From contig NZ_CAJXJS010000029.1 of the NCBI RefSeq assembly GCF_913055165.1, positions 1-43,316 on the forward strand: a DNA stretch of 43,316 bases. Direction: 5' to 3'. Source of the DNA: an uncultured Devosia sp. (GTDB lineage Bacteria > Pseudomonadota > Alphaproteobacteria > Rhizobiales > Devosiaceae). The notes under the pieces were generated by a model. It was not told where the DNA came from. It saw only the letters and a program-made list of their open reading frames with translations, and ran no database searches. Within the stretch, counting starts at the first letter, position 1, and the number at the start of each line of letters is the position of its first letter. Below, piece after piece: positions 1 through 8,720 of this stretch. The position numbers were made by a program, and so were the translations under genes.

Positions 1-857
1 TGGGCGCCCTCAAACCCATCCATTCGATCGCGCCGCATTTCTACGAGCAGTTCACCCCTGCCGGCTACAAGGTCGAAGTCATTCCATTTGAAAGCCCGAC
101 CGAGGGCAAGAACGCCGTCGTGACCAAATCTGTCGACTTCGGCATGTTCGGCATCGCTGCGGCCACGCTGGGCGCGGCAGCCGGTGAACCCATCGTCGTG
201 ATTGCCGGTGCCTGCAACAAGGGTATGGGCGTCGTCGCAGGGAAGGACAGCGACATCGGCGCGATCAGCGACCTCAAGGGCAAACGTGTCGCCATCTGGC
301 CCGGCTCTACCCAGGAAGTGTTCATCCTGGAACGGTTGCGCATGGAAGGCATGTCGATTGCCGATATTACCCCGGTTCGCATCTCGTTCAGCGAAATGCA
401 CCTCGCGCTCGCCCGTGGCGATATTGATGCCTATGTCGGCGCAGAGCCCGCGCCGGGTGTCAGCCTGGCCACGGGTGTCGGCAAGATTGTGGAGTACCCC
501 TATGGGACCGAGATGGGGGCGCTCAACATGATCTTCGGCGCCCATCGTGACACGTTGGCGGACCGGCCCGAACTGGTCACAGTCATCCTCGACATCCACC
601 GGCAGGCGTCGGAATACGCCATGGCCAATCCGGAAGCCATGGTCGACATGGCGGTGATGAAATTGGGTCAGGACCGCGCTGCCATCGAGCTTTCGGCTCC
701 GAATGTGGAACTGACCTGGAATTTCGGGGAGACAGAATTGACCCAATCCAAGACCTACGCCCAGCACATGCTGGAACTCAATCAGATCCAGGCCCTTCCC
801 GATTTCGACCAATTGTTTGACACCAGCTTTGTCAACGCACTGGCACAAGGGGCCTAG
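1..857 (+). CDS. NitT/TauT-type ABC transporter substrate-binding protein (5' partial)
   Basis: The reading frame is open from base 3, so the gene enters from outside the window; 284 residues are visible and the signal peptide is missing. It resembles the NMT1/THI5-like periplasmic binding proteins that serve nitrate, sulfonate, taurine or pyrimidine-precursor importers. Typical family segments are the early stretch around SVDFGMFG, the LKGKRVAIWPGS strand-loop where the second lobe begins, and the long helical C-terminus. It would deliver its ligand to the permease encoded two bases downstream. The substrate cannot be told from sequence; the hydrolase at the operon's end hints at an amide or ester. 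Family assignment is firm, substrate unknown. Confidence 0.85.
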   Translation, partial: GALKPIHSIAPHFYEQFTPAGYKVEVIPFESPTEGKNAVVTKSVDFGMFGIAAATLGAAAGEPIVVIAGACNKGMGVVAGKDSDIGAISDLKGKRVAIWPGSTQEVFILERLRMEGMSIADITPVRISFSEMHLALARGDIDAYVGAEPAPGVSLATGVGKIVEYPYGTEMGALNMIFGAHRDTLADRPELVTVILDIHRQASEYAMANPEAMVDMAVMKLGQDRAAIELSAPNVELTWNFGETELTQSKTYAQHMLELNQIQALPDFDQLFDTSFVNALAQGA

Positions 858-859
858 CC

Positions 860-1711
860 ATGAGTGTCGCGGCCGACCGGAACCAGACACCGCCAGCCGC
901 AACCGCTCCTCGAAGGCAGATTGCCTTCGAGGCTGCGCGGCTCAAACAACCTGCCTTGGCGCTCTTGCTACCCCTGCTGGTGCTCATCTTGTGGCATCTG
1001 GCGACAGCCGGAAAAGCCTATAGCCTGATCCCACCGCCCGCACAGGTGGGGCTCGCTTTTTACGACCTCGCCTTTGGCGGCATACGAAACGACTTCTTCA
1101 GTGGGACACTGCTGACCCACGTCATCGCCTCGGTCTCCCGCGTCTATGGCGGCTTCTTTCTGGCAGTCCTCGCAGCGCTGCCCCTTGGCTTGCTGATCGG
1201 GCGTATCGAGGTCGTGCGCCAGATGCTCGACCCGATGCTGCAGATCTTGCGGCCCATACCTGTGACGGCGTGGCTGCCGCTCGCCATGATCATCTTTGGT
1301 ATTGGTCCCACCTCCGCAATCTTCCTGGTCTTCCTGGGCGCGTTCTACCCGATCCTGATCAACACCGTTTTCGGCGTGCGCTCTGTCGAGCCGCGCCTGT
1401 TCGAAGCGGCCAGCATGTTGGGATGCACACCCTCGGCGCAATTTGCCAAGGTTGTCCTGCCCGCATCCCTGCCTGCTATCTTCACTGGTCTCCGCCTCGG
1501 GCTGGGCTTTGCCTGGATGATCATCGTGATCGGCGAAATGACCGGGGTTCCCACCGGCCTTGGCGCCATCATCATGGAGGCGCGGCAACTCTCTCGCACC
1601 GAAATCGTCATCTGCGGCATGATCGCCATTGGCGTCGCCGGTTTCATCTCCGATCGCATCATCCTGATGATCGGCCGCAAGCTCTTGTCCTGGAGCCCCA
1701 ACCATGTCTGA
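860..1711 (+). CDS. ABC transporter permease, TauC/SsuC type
   Basis: This 283-residue inner-membrane protein has a hydrophilic N-terminus of about 30 residues, then about six hydrophobic segments. The EAA loop that docks on the ATPase is visible as EAASMLGCTPSAQF at about residue 182, followed by VVLPASLP. This is the BPD-transp-1 fold of nitrate/sulfonate-type importers. It starts two bases after the binding-protein stop and overlaps the ATPase gene by 8 bases, so all three are one operon. It forms the translocation pore, probably as a homodimer. Confidence 0.9.
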   Translation: MSVAADRNQTPPAATAPRRQIAFEAARLKQPALALLLPLLVLILWHLATAGKAYSLIPPPAQVGLAFYDLAFGGIRNDFFSGTLLTHVIASVSRVYGGFFLAVLAALPLGLLIGRIEVVRQMLDPMLQILRPIPVTAWLPLAMIIFGIGPTSAIFLVFLGAFYPILINTVFGVRSVEPRLFEAASMLGCTPSAQFAKVVLPASLPAIFTGLRLGLGFAWMIIVIGEMTGVPTGLGAIIMEARQLSRTEIVICGMIAIGVAGFISDRIILMIGRKLLSWSPNHV

Positions 1712-2480
1712 CACGCCCACCATTCTGTCCCTGCGCCATGTCGGCAAAACCTTCGACGTAAAGGGCCGCAAGATCGAGGCCCTGCGCGATGCCAATCTCG
1801 ACGTGAAGCGAGGCGAGTTTGTCTGCCTGCTCGGCGCCTCGGGCTGTGGCAAGTCGACCCTGCTGCGCATCGTTGCCGGGTTTGAAACCGCAAGCAGCGG
1901 TGAGGTGCTGATGTGGAACCGGCCGATCGAAGGGCCAGACCCGACCCGAGGCATGGTCTTTCAGGATTACGGCCTCTTTCCGTGGCTGACGGTCCGCGAC
2001 AATATCGGTTTTGGCCCGGCTTCGCGCCGGCGTCCCAGCCGTGAGGTCAAGGACACAGCAGACCACTTCATTGATCTGGTCGGCCTCGGCAAATTCGCCG
2101 ACGTCTATCCACACCAGCTCTCCGGGGGCATGAAGCAGCGGGTGGCCATTGCGCGGGTTCTCGCCAATGAGGCCGAAATGGTGCTGATGGACGAACCGTT
2201 CGGTGCCCTGGATGCGATGACGCGAGAGCGGTTGCAAGACGAGCTGCTGGAATTGTGGGATCGCACCAAGCTGACCGTGCTCTTTGTCACCCACTCCATT
2301 GAAGAAGCGGTCGTCCTGTCTAACCGGGTCATCGTCATGAGTGCCGGGCCGGGGCGTATCGATAGCGACATCACCGTGAACCTGCCCAGACCGCGCGACG
2401 TATCCAGCCAGGACTTCAACGAGCTCCGACGGTCATTGTCCGGCAAGTTGCACAGCCATCACGGGAAGGTCGCCGCGTGA
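1704..2480 (+). CDS. ABC transporter ATP-binding protein, TauB/SsuB type
   Basis: A 258-residue nucleotide-binding subunit. Walker A GASGCGKST lies near residue 44, the Q-loop is in MVFQDYGLFPW, the signature is LSGGMKQR near 139, Walker B is VLMDEPFGALD near 158, and the H-loop is FVTHSIEEA. This is the usual single-domain form of the nitrate/sulfonate/taurine family. It powers the importer made with the two preceding genes. The next gene's start codon overlaps its stop, indicating translational coupling. Confidence 0.92.
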   Translation: MSDTPTILSLRHVGKTFDVKGRKIEALRDANLDVKRGEFVCLLGASGCGKSTLLRIVAGFETASSGEVLMWNRPIEGPDPTRGMVFQDYGLFPWLTVRDNIGFGPASRRRPSREVKDTADHFIDLVGLGKFADVYPHQLSGGMKQRVAIARVLANEAEMVLMDEPFGALDAMTRERLQDELLELWDRTKLTVLFVTHSIEEAVVLSNRVIVMSAGPGRIDSDITVNLPRPRDVSSQDFNELRRSLSGKLHSHHGKVAA

Positions 2481-3337
2481 GCTTCGTAGTGGAGGAGAAG
2501 AATGACCCTCCAGTCTGGCGCGGCATGGACCGAGCTGCCCTGGACCGCGCCTATGACAATAGCGGCGCTGTAGCCGAGAGCGGACAATACCTTGCAGGCT
2601 GGTATACAAGGACTGCGGCGCTTCGGGCAGAACCCGGTCATCTGCTGGACCTGCGCTATGGACCAAGGGAGCGCAACCGCATCGACATCTACCGCTGCGG
2701 CCATGCTGATGCACCCATGCTGGTGTTTGTTCACGGCGGTTACTGGCAGCGCAATTCCAAGGAAATATTCGGCTGCATGGCCCAGGGGCCGATCACCGCC
2801 GGTCTGGATGTCGCTTTGGTCGGCTACACGCTGGCGCCTGACGCGTCCCTGGCAGAAATTGTTGCAGAAGTCCGGGCTGCGATATCCTTTATCCGTCAGA
2901 GTTCTTCAAACCTCGGCACCGGCAAGGACCGACTGGTGATCTCCGGATGGTCCGCGGGTGGGCACCTAGCGGCCAGCGCGATGGACATGGCCGAGGTCGA
3001 TGCCGGCCTGACCATTTCCGGCGTATTTGATCTCGAACCGATCCTGTTGGGTTCTCTCAACGACAAGTTGGGCCTTATCCGGGAGGACGTCCAACGCCTC
3101 AGCCCGATGCAGAACCTGCCGAGCCGGGCAGGCAACCTTGTTGTCGCCTATGGCACAGCGGAACTGCCCGAACTGCAGCGCCAGTCACGAGACTATCTGG
3201 CTGCCTGGCAGGCAGGGGGGTTGAACGGACTCCTCGTGCCCATAGAGGGGAGCAATCACTTTTCCATTCTCGAACAGCTTGCGCAGCCGGATGGACTGCT
3301 GGCGCGTGAGGCCGCACGACTTGGCGGACTGTCCTGA
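2477..3337 (+). CDS. alpha/beta hydrolase, arylformamidase (kynurenine formamidase)-like
   Basis: A 286-residue cytoplasmic enzyme of the alpha/beta-hydrolase fold. The oxyanion-hole motif HGGYW is near residue 85, the nucleophile elbow GWSAGG near 157, and a C-terminal SNHFSILEQL supplies the likely catalytic His. The segment VFDLEPILL after the nucleophile is typical of the arylformamidase-like group. The GTG start overlaps the ATPase stop as GTGA, so it is co-translated with the importer. It probably hydrolyses the imported compound or a product of it. A true kynurenine formamidase role is not supported by the neighbours: no tryptophan-catabolic genes are present. Confidence 0.8.
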   Translation: MSFVVEEKNDPPVWRGMDRAALDRAYDNSGAVAESGQYLAGWYTRTAALRAEPGHLLDLRYGPRERNRIDIYRCGHADAPMLVFVHGGYWQRNSKEIFGCMAQGPITAGLDVALVGYTLAPDASLAEIVAEVRAAISFIRQSSSNLGTGKDRLVISGWSAGGHLAASAMDMAEVDAGLTISGVFDLEPILLGSLNDKLGLIREDVQRLSPMQNLPSRAGNLVVAYGTAELPELQRQSRDYLAAWQAGGLNGLLVPIEGSNHFSILEQLAQPDGLLAREAARLGGLS

Positions 3338-3485
3338 ACATTGGATCGCCGAGGCCCTGACCACATCGCCCCTGCCCTGTGTCCACATCATCGTCTTGGG
3401 TGCAACAATCACGATGGTACCCAGCCAGGCAACGGGGTCGACGACAGGAAGGGCGCACTCCTGCCAAGGAAGACCTGTTGGGTGG

Positions 3486-4916
3486 CTAGAGGAACCTATG
3501 GATGTGCTGTTCAGACGAGGCGGCCTCCCATCCTGGGTCACCGGAGCGCGCAAACCGCAACAGCGATCGAGACAACTCGGTCGCCAGGGCCGAGGCCGAT
3601 GCATTCCCGCTAGCGAGAGGAATGCAACCGAGCTGACCAAAGGCAAACGGTTCGTCAAAGCCATGCGCGGCGCCCAACCGCCCGTTCTCGAAGTCAGGCA
3701 CCCAGCAGAATTCATAGGCATAGCCTGTGCCGCCCGCGGCCGCATGGACCGATTGGGTCCTGAGCGCGGGATCGCGGTAGATCGCGCGAGACAGGAATAC
3801 TTCCTCATATTCGGTGAAGCTCAGCCCAGGCCGTTCTGCTTCCAGTGCCGTCAATCGGGCCTGGGCATCATCAGGGTGGAAACGGGCAATCGAGGCAAGA
3901 AGGGCTTGACGATCCGGCACCTCCGGCATCAGTCCGAACGCGTACCACATGCGCGCTTCGTCGCGCGTCCAGCCGGTGACGATCCGGTGCTGTTTGAAGC
4001 GGCCCGATGCGAGTCCATCCAGTGGATGGCGTGGAAGGCTTGCCCCATCCAGAACGATGCCGAAGGTGCGGCCACCCGGTGCGTTGCGCTCGCCCAGATG
4101 GGTCGCCAGCACCTGCTCCTGTACGGAAAGGATGGTCTCAACCGGCAGTGCTTCCAAGGCCGCAACGTCGCCCGGACTGATACCCGTCTTGCCCAGAAAA
4201 TCAGCGGCCAAAGCGGAGGCCGTGGCACTGTCGATGATCCGGCTGGACGGTCCACTCATCACCCACACCCGGCGATAGAGATGGGCCAGCCCCCCCACTC
4301 CGAACAAGGCGGAGATGGTGAAGGCACCCGAGGACATGCCGACCAGGGTCACATTGTCAGGGTCGCCGCCGAAAGCCGCGACATTCTCATGCACCCAGCG
4401 GAGCGCGGCGACGAAATCGAGCATGCCGCGATTGACGGCACCATAGTCGGGCCCGAAGGCGTCGGCCAGATGCAGGAAGCCCAGCGCCCCGACCCGCATA
4501 TTGGGCCGGACCAGCACGACGTCACCACGCTGGGTAAAGCCCACCTCGTCCAGCCAGCCACCTTGGGCGGCCCCGCCCTGGAAACCACCCCCGAAGGCAT
4601 GGACGATCACGGGCCGGCGGCCATTGTCGGCGGTCGGCGTGTAGAGATTGAGGTTGAGGCAGTCCTCGCCGGTCTCGAACCCATCCCCTTTCGGTGCCCA
4701 GGCTGGCATCGGGCGCCGTGCTTGTGGGGGCGCGAACCCGTAGCGCGTTGCGTCGACCAGACCTTGGGGTTCAAGCGGCTCGGGCGGCTTGAACCGCCTT
4801 TGCCCGATCGGGGCATCGGCATAACGAATGCCCAGGAAGCGATCGCCCCTGACGTCCCTCAGGCCACGATAGGTCGCGTCACGGCTACGGATTTCAATAG
4901 GAGTGGCGTCGGTCAT
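3486..4916 (-). CDS. type-B carboxylesterase/lipase family protein
   Basis: A 476-residue esterase of the carboxylesterase type-B family. EDCLNLNLYTP near residue 84 is the family's second signature, FGGGFQGG forms the oxyanion hole, and GMSSG near residue 190 is the nucleophile elbow (the family usually has GESAG). GAAHGFDEPF near 415 probably holds the catalytic His. No signal peptide is seen, so it is likely cytoplasmic. I chose ATG 4916 because it forms an ATGA overlap with the upstream ATPase stop. It is the last gene of the AtuA-like/Opp operon, where hydrolysis of an imported ester is the natural inference. No clear terminator was found in the 148 bases to the convergent hydrolase gene. 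Confidence 0.88.
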   Translation of the reverse strand: MTDATPIEIRSRDATYRGLRDVRGDRFLGIRYADAPIGQRRFKPPEPLEPQGLVDATRYGFAPPQARRPMPAWAPKGDGFETGEDCLNLNLYTPTADNGRRPVIVHAFGGGFQGGAAQGGWLDEVGFTQRGDVVLVRPNMRVGALGFLHLADAFGPDYGAVNRGMLDFVAALRWVHENVAAFGGDPDNVTLVGMSSGAFTISALFGVGGLAHLYRRVWVMSGPSSRIIDSATASALAADFLGKTGISPGDVAALEALPVETILSVQEQVLATHLGERNAPGGRTFGIVLDGASLPRHPLDGLASGRFKQHRIVTGWTRDEARMWYAFGLMPEVPDRQALLASIARFHPDDAQARLTALEAERPGLSFTEYEEVFLSRAIYRDPALRTQSVHAAAGGTGYAYEFCWVPDFENGRLGAAHGFDEPFAFGQLGCIPLASGNASASALATELSRSLLRFARSGDPGWEAASSEQHIHRFL

Positions 4917-5857
4917 GCCGCTTCGGCCTTGTCCAACAGGTGGCAGGCTGCCTTCTGGCCGCCGCCAATGTCGCGCATTGCCGGCTTTTCGTTGACGCAA
5001 CGGTCAAAGGCATGCGGGCACCGTGTCCGGAACGCGCAGCCGCTGGGCACGGCATGGGCGCTGGGAATTTCACCCTTGAGCCGTGCCCTTTGGCCGCTTC
5101 CCTTGCCGGGGGCTGAAGCAAGGAGCGCTTGCGTATAGGGATGGGCCGGCGCGCCATAGATGCGGTCGCGCGGCCCCTGCTCCACGATTTCGCCGAGATA
5201 CATGACGCCGATCTCGTCGCACATGAACTGGACCACCCGCAGGTCATGCGAGATGAACAGCATGGTGGTGCCATGCCGGTCCTGCAGGTCGCGCATGAGG
5301 TTGAGCACCTGTGCCTGTACTGAAACGTCCAGCGCGCTCACCGGCTCGTCAGCCACGATCAATTCGGGATTGGTTGCCAATGCCCGCGCAATGGCGATGC
5401 GCTGCCGCTGTCCGCCGGAAAACTCATGCGGAAACCGGTCCAGCGCCGCCCGTGGCAGGCTGACTTCGGCCAGCAGGCGCTCGGCTGTACGCAATCGATC
5501 GCTGGGCGTGCCGATATCATGCACCAGTTGGGGTTCGACCAGCGTTTCGCGCACGCTCATGCGGGGGTTGAGAGAACCGAACGGATCCTGAAAGATCATT
5601 TGCATATGCCGGCGCTCAGCGCGCAGCGCCCTGGGGGCAAGCTCGGCCAGGTCCCTGCCCCGGAAGCTGATGGACCCGGTTGTCGGCTCGACGAGGCGCA
5701 GGACCAGCCGCGCGGTCGTCGACTTGCCCGAACCCGACTCACCGACCAGGCCGAAGGTCTTGCCGCGTGGGATCGAGAAGCTGACATCGCGCACCGCCTT
5801 GACGGCCCGGAAGGACTTGCTGAGGCCGGTGACGCTCAAAATGCTCTGCTCGGTCAT
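4913..5857 (-). CDS. oligopeptide/dipeptide-type ABC ATPase (OppF/DppF-like)
   Basis: A 314-residue ATPase with Walker A GESGSGKST near residue 40, signature FSGGQRQR and Walker B LIVADEPVSALD. It ends in the Opp/Dpp C-terminal region with the cysteine-bearing SGCAFRTRCPHAFDRC segment, which in this family can bind an Fe-S cluster. ATG 5857 overlaps the preceding gene's stop as ATGA; the longer upstream extension is a shadow of that gene. It pairs with the OppD-like ATPase to drive the two permeases of this operon. Confidence 0.92.
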   Translation of the reverse strand: MTEQSILSVTGLSKSFRAVKAVRDVSFSIPRGKTFGLVGESGSGKSTTARLVLRLVEPTTGSISFRGRDLAELAPRALRAERRHMQMIFQDPFGSLNPRMSVRETLVEPQLVHDIGTPSDRLRTAERLLAEVSLPRAALDRFPHEFSGGQRQRIAIARALATNPELIVADEPVSALDVSVQAQVLNLMRDLQDRHGTTMLFISHDLRVVQFMCDEIGVMYLGEIVEQGPRDRIYGAPAHPYTQALLASAPGKGSGQRARLKGEIPSAHAVPSGCAFRTRCPHAFDRCVNEKPAMRDIGGGQKAACHLLDKAEAA

Positions 5858-6873
5858 GGCCGGTCCTCCAGCGGATGCCAGCAGCGGGCGTCGGTCACCC
5901 CGTGCCGCTCCAGCGATGGTCGGGTCCTGCACTGGGCGTCGGCGCGGCCACAGCGCGGCGCGAACCGGCAACCTTCGGGCCATTGGCCGACCGGGGGTAC
6001 GGTGCCCAGGATCGGGGTGAGGCGGGTCCGCCCGTCGTCATGCGCCGGGACCGCATCGATAAGGCCGCGCGCATAGGGATGGGCCGGGCTGCGCACTATA
6101 TCGGCGCTAAACCCGCGCTCGACCACATCGCCCGCATACATCACCACGGCTTTCTCGCAGAAGTCGCCCACCACTTCGAGATCGTGAGTAATGAACAGCA
6201 TGGCCAGGTTGAGCTCACGCCGCATGTCCTCGAGCAGATCGAGCACCTGCGCCTGGATGGTCACATCGAGCGCCGTGGTCGGCTCGTCGGCAATGATCAG
6301 CGAGGGCCCGCAGGAAATGGCGAGCGCGATCATCACCCGCTGCCGCATGCCGCCAGAGAGCTCGTGTACATAGCCCCGGAGAATGTCGCGGGCCCTGGGA
6401 ATGCCGACACGATCAAGCAGTTCGGCCGCCCTGTCAGTGGCGTCCTTGTGACTGAGCCCCAGATTGTGCCGGAGCGTATCGGTCATCTGCCGCCCGATGC
6501 TGAGCGTGGGATGCAGCGCCGTCATCGGCTCCTGGAAGATGAAACCCATATGCCTGCCGCAAAGCCTGCGCCGGTCCTTGGGAGGGAGCGCGGAAATTAC
6601 CGTCCCGTTCAGCGTGATATTGCCAGCAATCTCGGCGTTGTCGGGGGCGATGCCCATGATGGCCGAAGCCGTGATCGACTTGCCGCACCCGCTTTCTCCC
6701 ACCAGCGCCACGGCCTCGCCCTCGGCAATGGCAAAGGAGACATCGGTGACGATGGGAAGGAGCCCGTCGGCGTTGCGGAAGGCAAGACTGAGGTTCTCGA
6801 CTTCGAGTACGGTCTTGCGGGCGGCTCCTGGCGATACAGTCTCGGCCGGCAGCGGTGTGATATGCGCGGTCAT
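5854..6873 (-). CDS. oligopeptide/dipeptide-type ABC ATPase (OppD/DppD-like)
   Basis: A 339-residue ATPase. Walker A GESGCGKS is near residue 57, the Q-loop in GFIFQEPMTALHP, the signature LSGGMRQR, and Walker B LIIADEPTTALD. The Opp C-terminal region carries EGCRFAPRCGRADAQC, again with Fe-S-type cysteines. It overlaps the permease gene upstream and the OppF-like gene downstream by four bases each (ATGA), so the three are translated together. It is one half of the heterodimeric motor of a peptide/nickel-class importer. Confidence 0.92.
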   Translation of the reverse strand: MTAHITPLPAETVSPGAARKTVLEVENLSLAFRNADGLLPIVTDVSFAIAEGEAVALVGESGCGKSITASAIMGIAPDNAEIAGNITLNGTVISALPPKDRRRLCGRHMGFIFQEPMTALHPTLSIGRQMTDTLRHNLGLSHKDATDRAAELLDRVGIPRARDILRGYVHELSGGMRQRVMIALAISCGPSLIIADEPTTALDVTIQAQVLDLLEDMRRELNLAMLFITHDLEVVGDFCEKAVVMYAGDVVERGFSADIVRSPAHPYARGLIDAVPAHDDGRTRLTPILGTVPPVGQWPEGCRFAPRCGRADAQCRTRPSLERHGVTDARCWHPLEDRP

Positions 6874-7814
6874 TGGTAGCGGATCCGGGGGTCAAGAATT
6901 GCGTAGATCAGGTCGATGACCAGGTTGAGCACGGCCAGCACCAGCGAAATGGCAAGGACGCCGCCCTCGACCAGCGGATAGTCGCGCCGGCCCACGGCCT
7001 CGACCAGCATGCGCCCCAGGCCCGGCAGCGCGAAGATGATCTCGATGGTCACCGCGCCACCCAGCAGATAGCCCGCCGAAAGACCGGCGACGGTGATCAC
7101 CGGCATGGCGGCCGTGCGCATGGCATAGCGGCCGATCACCGTGCTTTCGGGCAGGCCCTGGGCCCGTGCGGTGGTGATATAGGGCTCGTTGAGCACATCG
7201 AGCATGGACGAGCGCATCATGCGGGTCATCAGAGCCGATTGGCGCACGCCCAGCGCCAGGGCCGGCAGGAAGATCGTGGCACCAAAGGCAATGAGACCGG
7301 CAGTCGGCGGATTGTAGCCCGCCACAGGAAACCAGCGCAGCGTCACTGCAAAGACGAAGATCAGCAGCAGCGCAAACCAGAATTCGGGCAGCGAAATCCC
7401 CAATACGGCTGCCGTCACCACGCCCCGGTCGATGGGCTTGTTCCGGTTCATCGCCGAAATCAGACCCAGGGTCACGCCGATCAGCACCGCCAGCGCGAGC
7501 GCCACCACCGCCAGGAGAATGGTCACCCCGGCATAGCGCGGGATGATCTGCATCACCGGTTCGCGGAAGAAGATCGAATTGCCCAGGTCCAGCGTCACAA
7601 TGCCCCTGATCCAGAACAGGAACTGCACCCAGATCGGCTGGTCGAGGCCGAGCTGGTTGCGCAGGGCGGCGATCTGCTCGGCAGTGGCCTGGTCGCCCAG
7701 CATCATGCCGGCGGGGTCACCCGGCGACAGGCGCAGCAGCAGGAAGACCAGGATCAGCGGCACGAAGATCGTGGGGAGGATGAGGAGGAAGCGTTTTCCG
7801 AGATAGCGCAGCAT
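6870..7814 (-). CDS. Opp/Dpp-type ABC permease, OppB-like
   Basis: A 314-residue membrane protein beginning MLRYLGKRFLLILPTIF, the usual start of the DppB/OppB group, with RLSPGDPAG in the first periplasmic loop and about six membrane segments. The ALPGLGRMLVEAVGRRDYP region is the DppB-type C-terminal signature. ATG 7814 lies one base after the upstream permease's stop and gives the family-standard N-terminus, so a longer start at 7883 was rejected. It forms the pore together with the DppC-like partner. Confidence 0.92.
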   Translation of the reverse strand: MLRYLGKRFLLILPTIFVPLILVFLLLRLSPGDPAGMMLGDQATAEQIAALRNQLGLDQPIWVQFLFWIRGIVTLDLGNSIFFREPVMQIIPRYAGVTILLAVVALALAVLIGVTLGLISAMNRNKPIDRGVVTAAVLGISLPEFWFALLLIFVFAVTLRWFPVAGYNPPTAGLIAFGATIFLPALALGVRQSALMTRMMRSSMLDVLNEPYITTARAQGLPESTVIGRYAMRTAAMPVITVAGLSAGYLLGGAVTIEIIFALPGLGRMLVEAVGRRDYPLVEGGVLAISLVLAVLNLVIDLIYAILDPRIRYQ

Positions 7815-7815
7815 G

Positions 7816-8718
7816 TCAGCGCCTCCGTGCCAGGCGCGGGTCGAGAATATCGCGCAGACTGTCGCCCAGAAGATTGAGCGCAAGAATGGTGAGCATCAGC
7901 GCCAGGCCCGGGAACAGCACGATCCAGGGCGCCTGGGCGATGTAATTGCGTGCCTCAGTGAGGGCATTGCCCCAGCTCAGCTCCTTCGGGCCGATGCCGA
8001 CGCCAATAAAGCTCAGACCGGCTTCGCCCAGCACGGCAGCCGAGAAGATGAAGGATGCCTGCACCAGGATTGGGGAGCTGACTGCCGGCAGGATATATCG
8101 CGTGAACAGACGCAGCGTCGGTACGCCGACGGAACGGGCCGCTTCGATCATCTGCAATTCGCGCACCACCAGGACTTGCCCGCGCACCACCCGCAGCGAA
8201 GGCGCAACCAGGACAATGGAGAGTGAGGTGATGACGGTGGACATGGACGGCCCCATGATGGCAGCAGCGGCGGTGGCCAGCACAATGCCAGGAAACGCCA
8301 TCAGGCCGTCCACGATGCGCATCAGCACCATGTCGACCTGCCGGTAGAAGCCGGAAATGGCGCCTAGGACGACAGCGACGGACATTGAGATGGCAGTGAC
8401 CACGAGGCCGACAAACAGCGATGTCCGTCCCCCATGCAGCACCATGTTGAACATGTCGCGCCCAAGATTGTCAGTGCCGAAGTAGTGCTCGGCACCAGGC
8501 GGAATGAACCGGTCGGCAGGGCTGACCTTGAGCGGGTTGCCCGGTGCCAGGAGCGGCGCCAGCACCGCGCTCAGCGCCAGGACCACCAGCAGGATGATCG
8601 AGGTCATGGCCGTTGGATTGGCCACCAGCCGCTGCCAGACCGGCTTGTTGGTGGTGACGAAGCTTTCTTCGTCACCACCGGCCAGGCGGTCGGGAGATGT
8701 CGCCTGCGTCATGCTCAT
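7816..8718 (-). CDS. Opp/Dpp-type ABC permease, DppC-like
   Basis: A 300-residue permease with a cytoplasmic N-terminal tail, a first membrane helix near residues 35-57, and the DppC-type periplasmic segment HYFGTDNLGRDMF. The helical core follows, and the protein ends LNLLGDSLRDILDPRL, a DppC hallmark. The start (MSMTQ) could also be the second Met six bases later. It lies two bases after the binding-protein gene and one base before the DppB-like gene. Confidence 0.92.
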   Translation of the reverse strand: MSMTQATSPDRLAGGDEESFVTTNKPVWQRLVANPTAMTSIILLVVLALSAVLAPLLAPGNPLKVSPADRFIPPGAEHYFGTDNLGRDMFNMVLHGGRTSLFVGLVVTAISMSVAVVLGAISGFYRQVDMVLMRIVDGLMAFPGIVLATAAAAIMGPSMSTVITSLSIVLVAPSLRVVRGQVLVVRELQMIEAARSVGVPTLRLFTRYILPAVSSPILVQASFIFSAAVLGEAGLSFIGVGIGPKELSWGNALTEARNYIAQAPWIVLFPGLALMLTILALNLLGDSLRDILDPRLARRR

Positions 8719-8720
8719 GA

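Noticed and set aside
968..1954. Long minus-strand open frame opposite the permease and ATPase genes
   Set aside because: Low-complexity, charged translation without domain motifs, antisense to clear ABC genes; a GC-rich shadow frame.
3279..5138. 619-residue plus-strand open frame opposite the carboxylesterase
   Set aside because: No recognisable motif, and the opposite strand has complete esterase motifs; shadow frame.
5875..7877. Two long plus-strand frames opposite the OppD-like and OppB-like genes
   Set aside because: Compositionally biased His/Arg/Asp-rich translations antisense to well-defined transporter genes.
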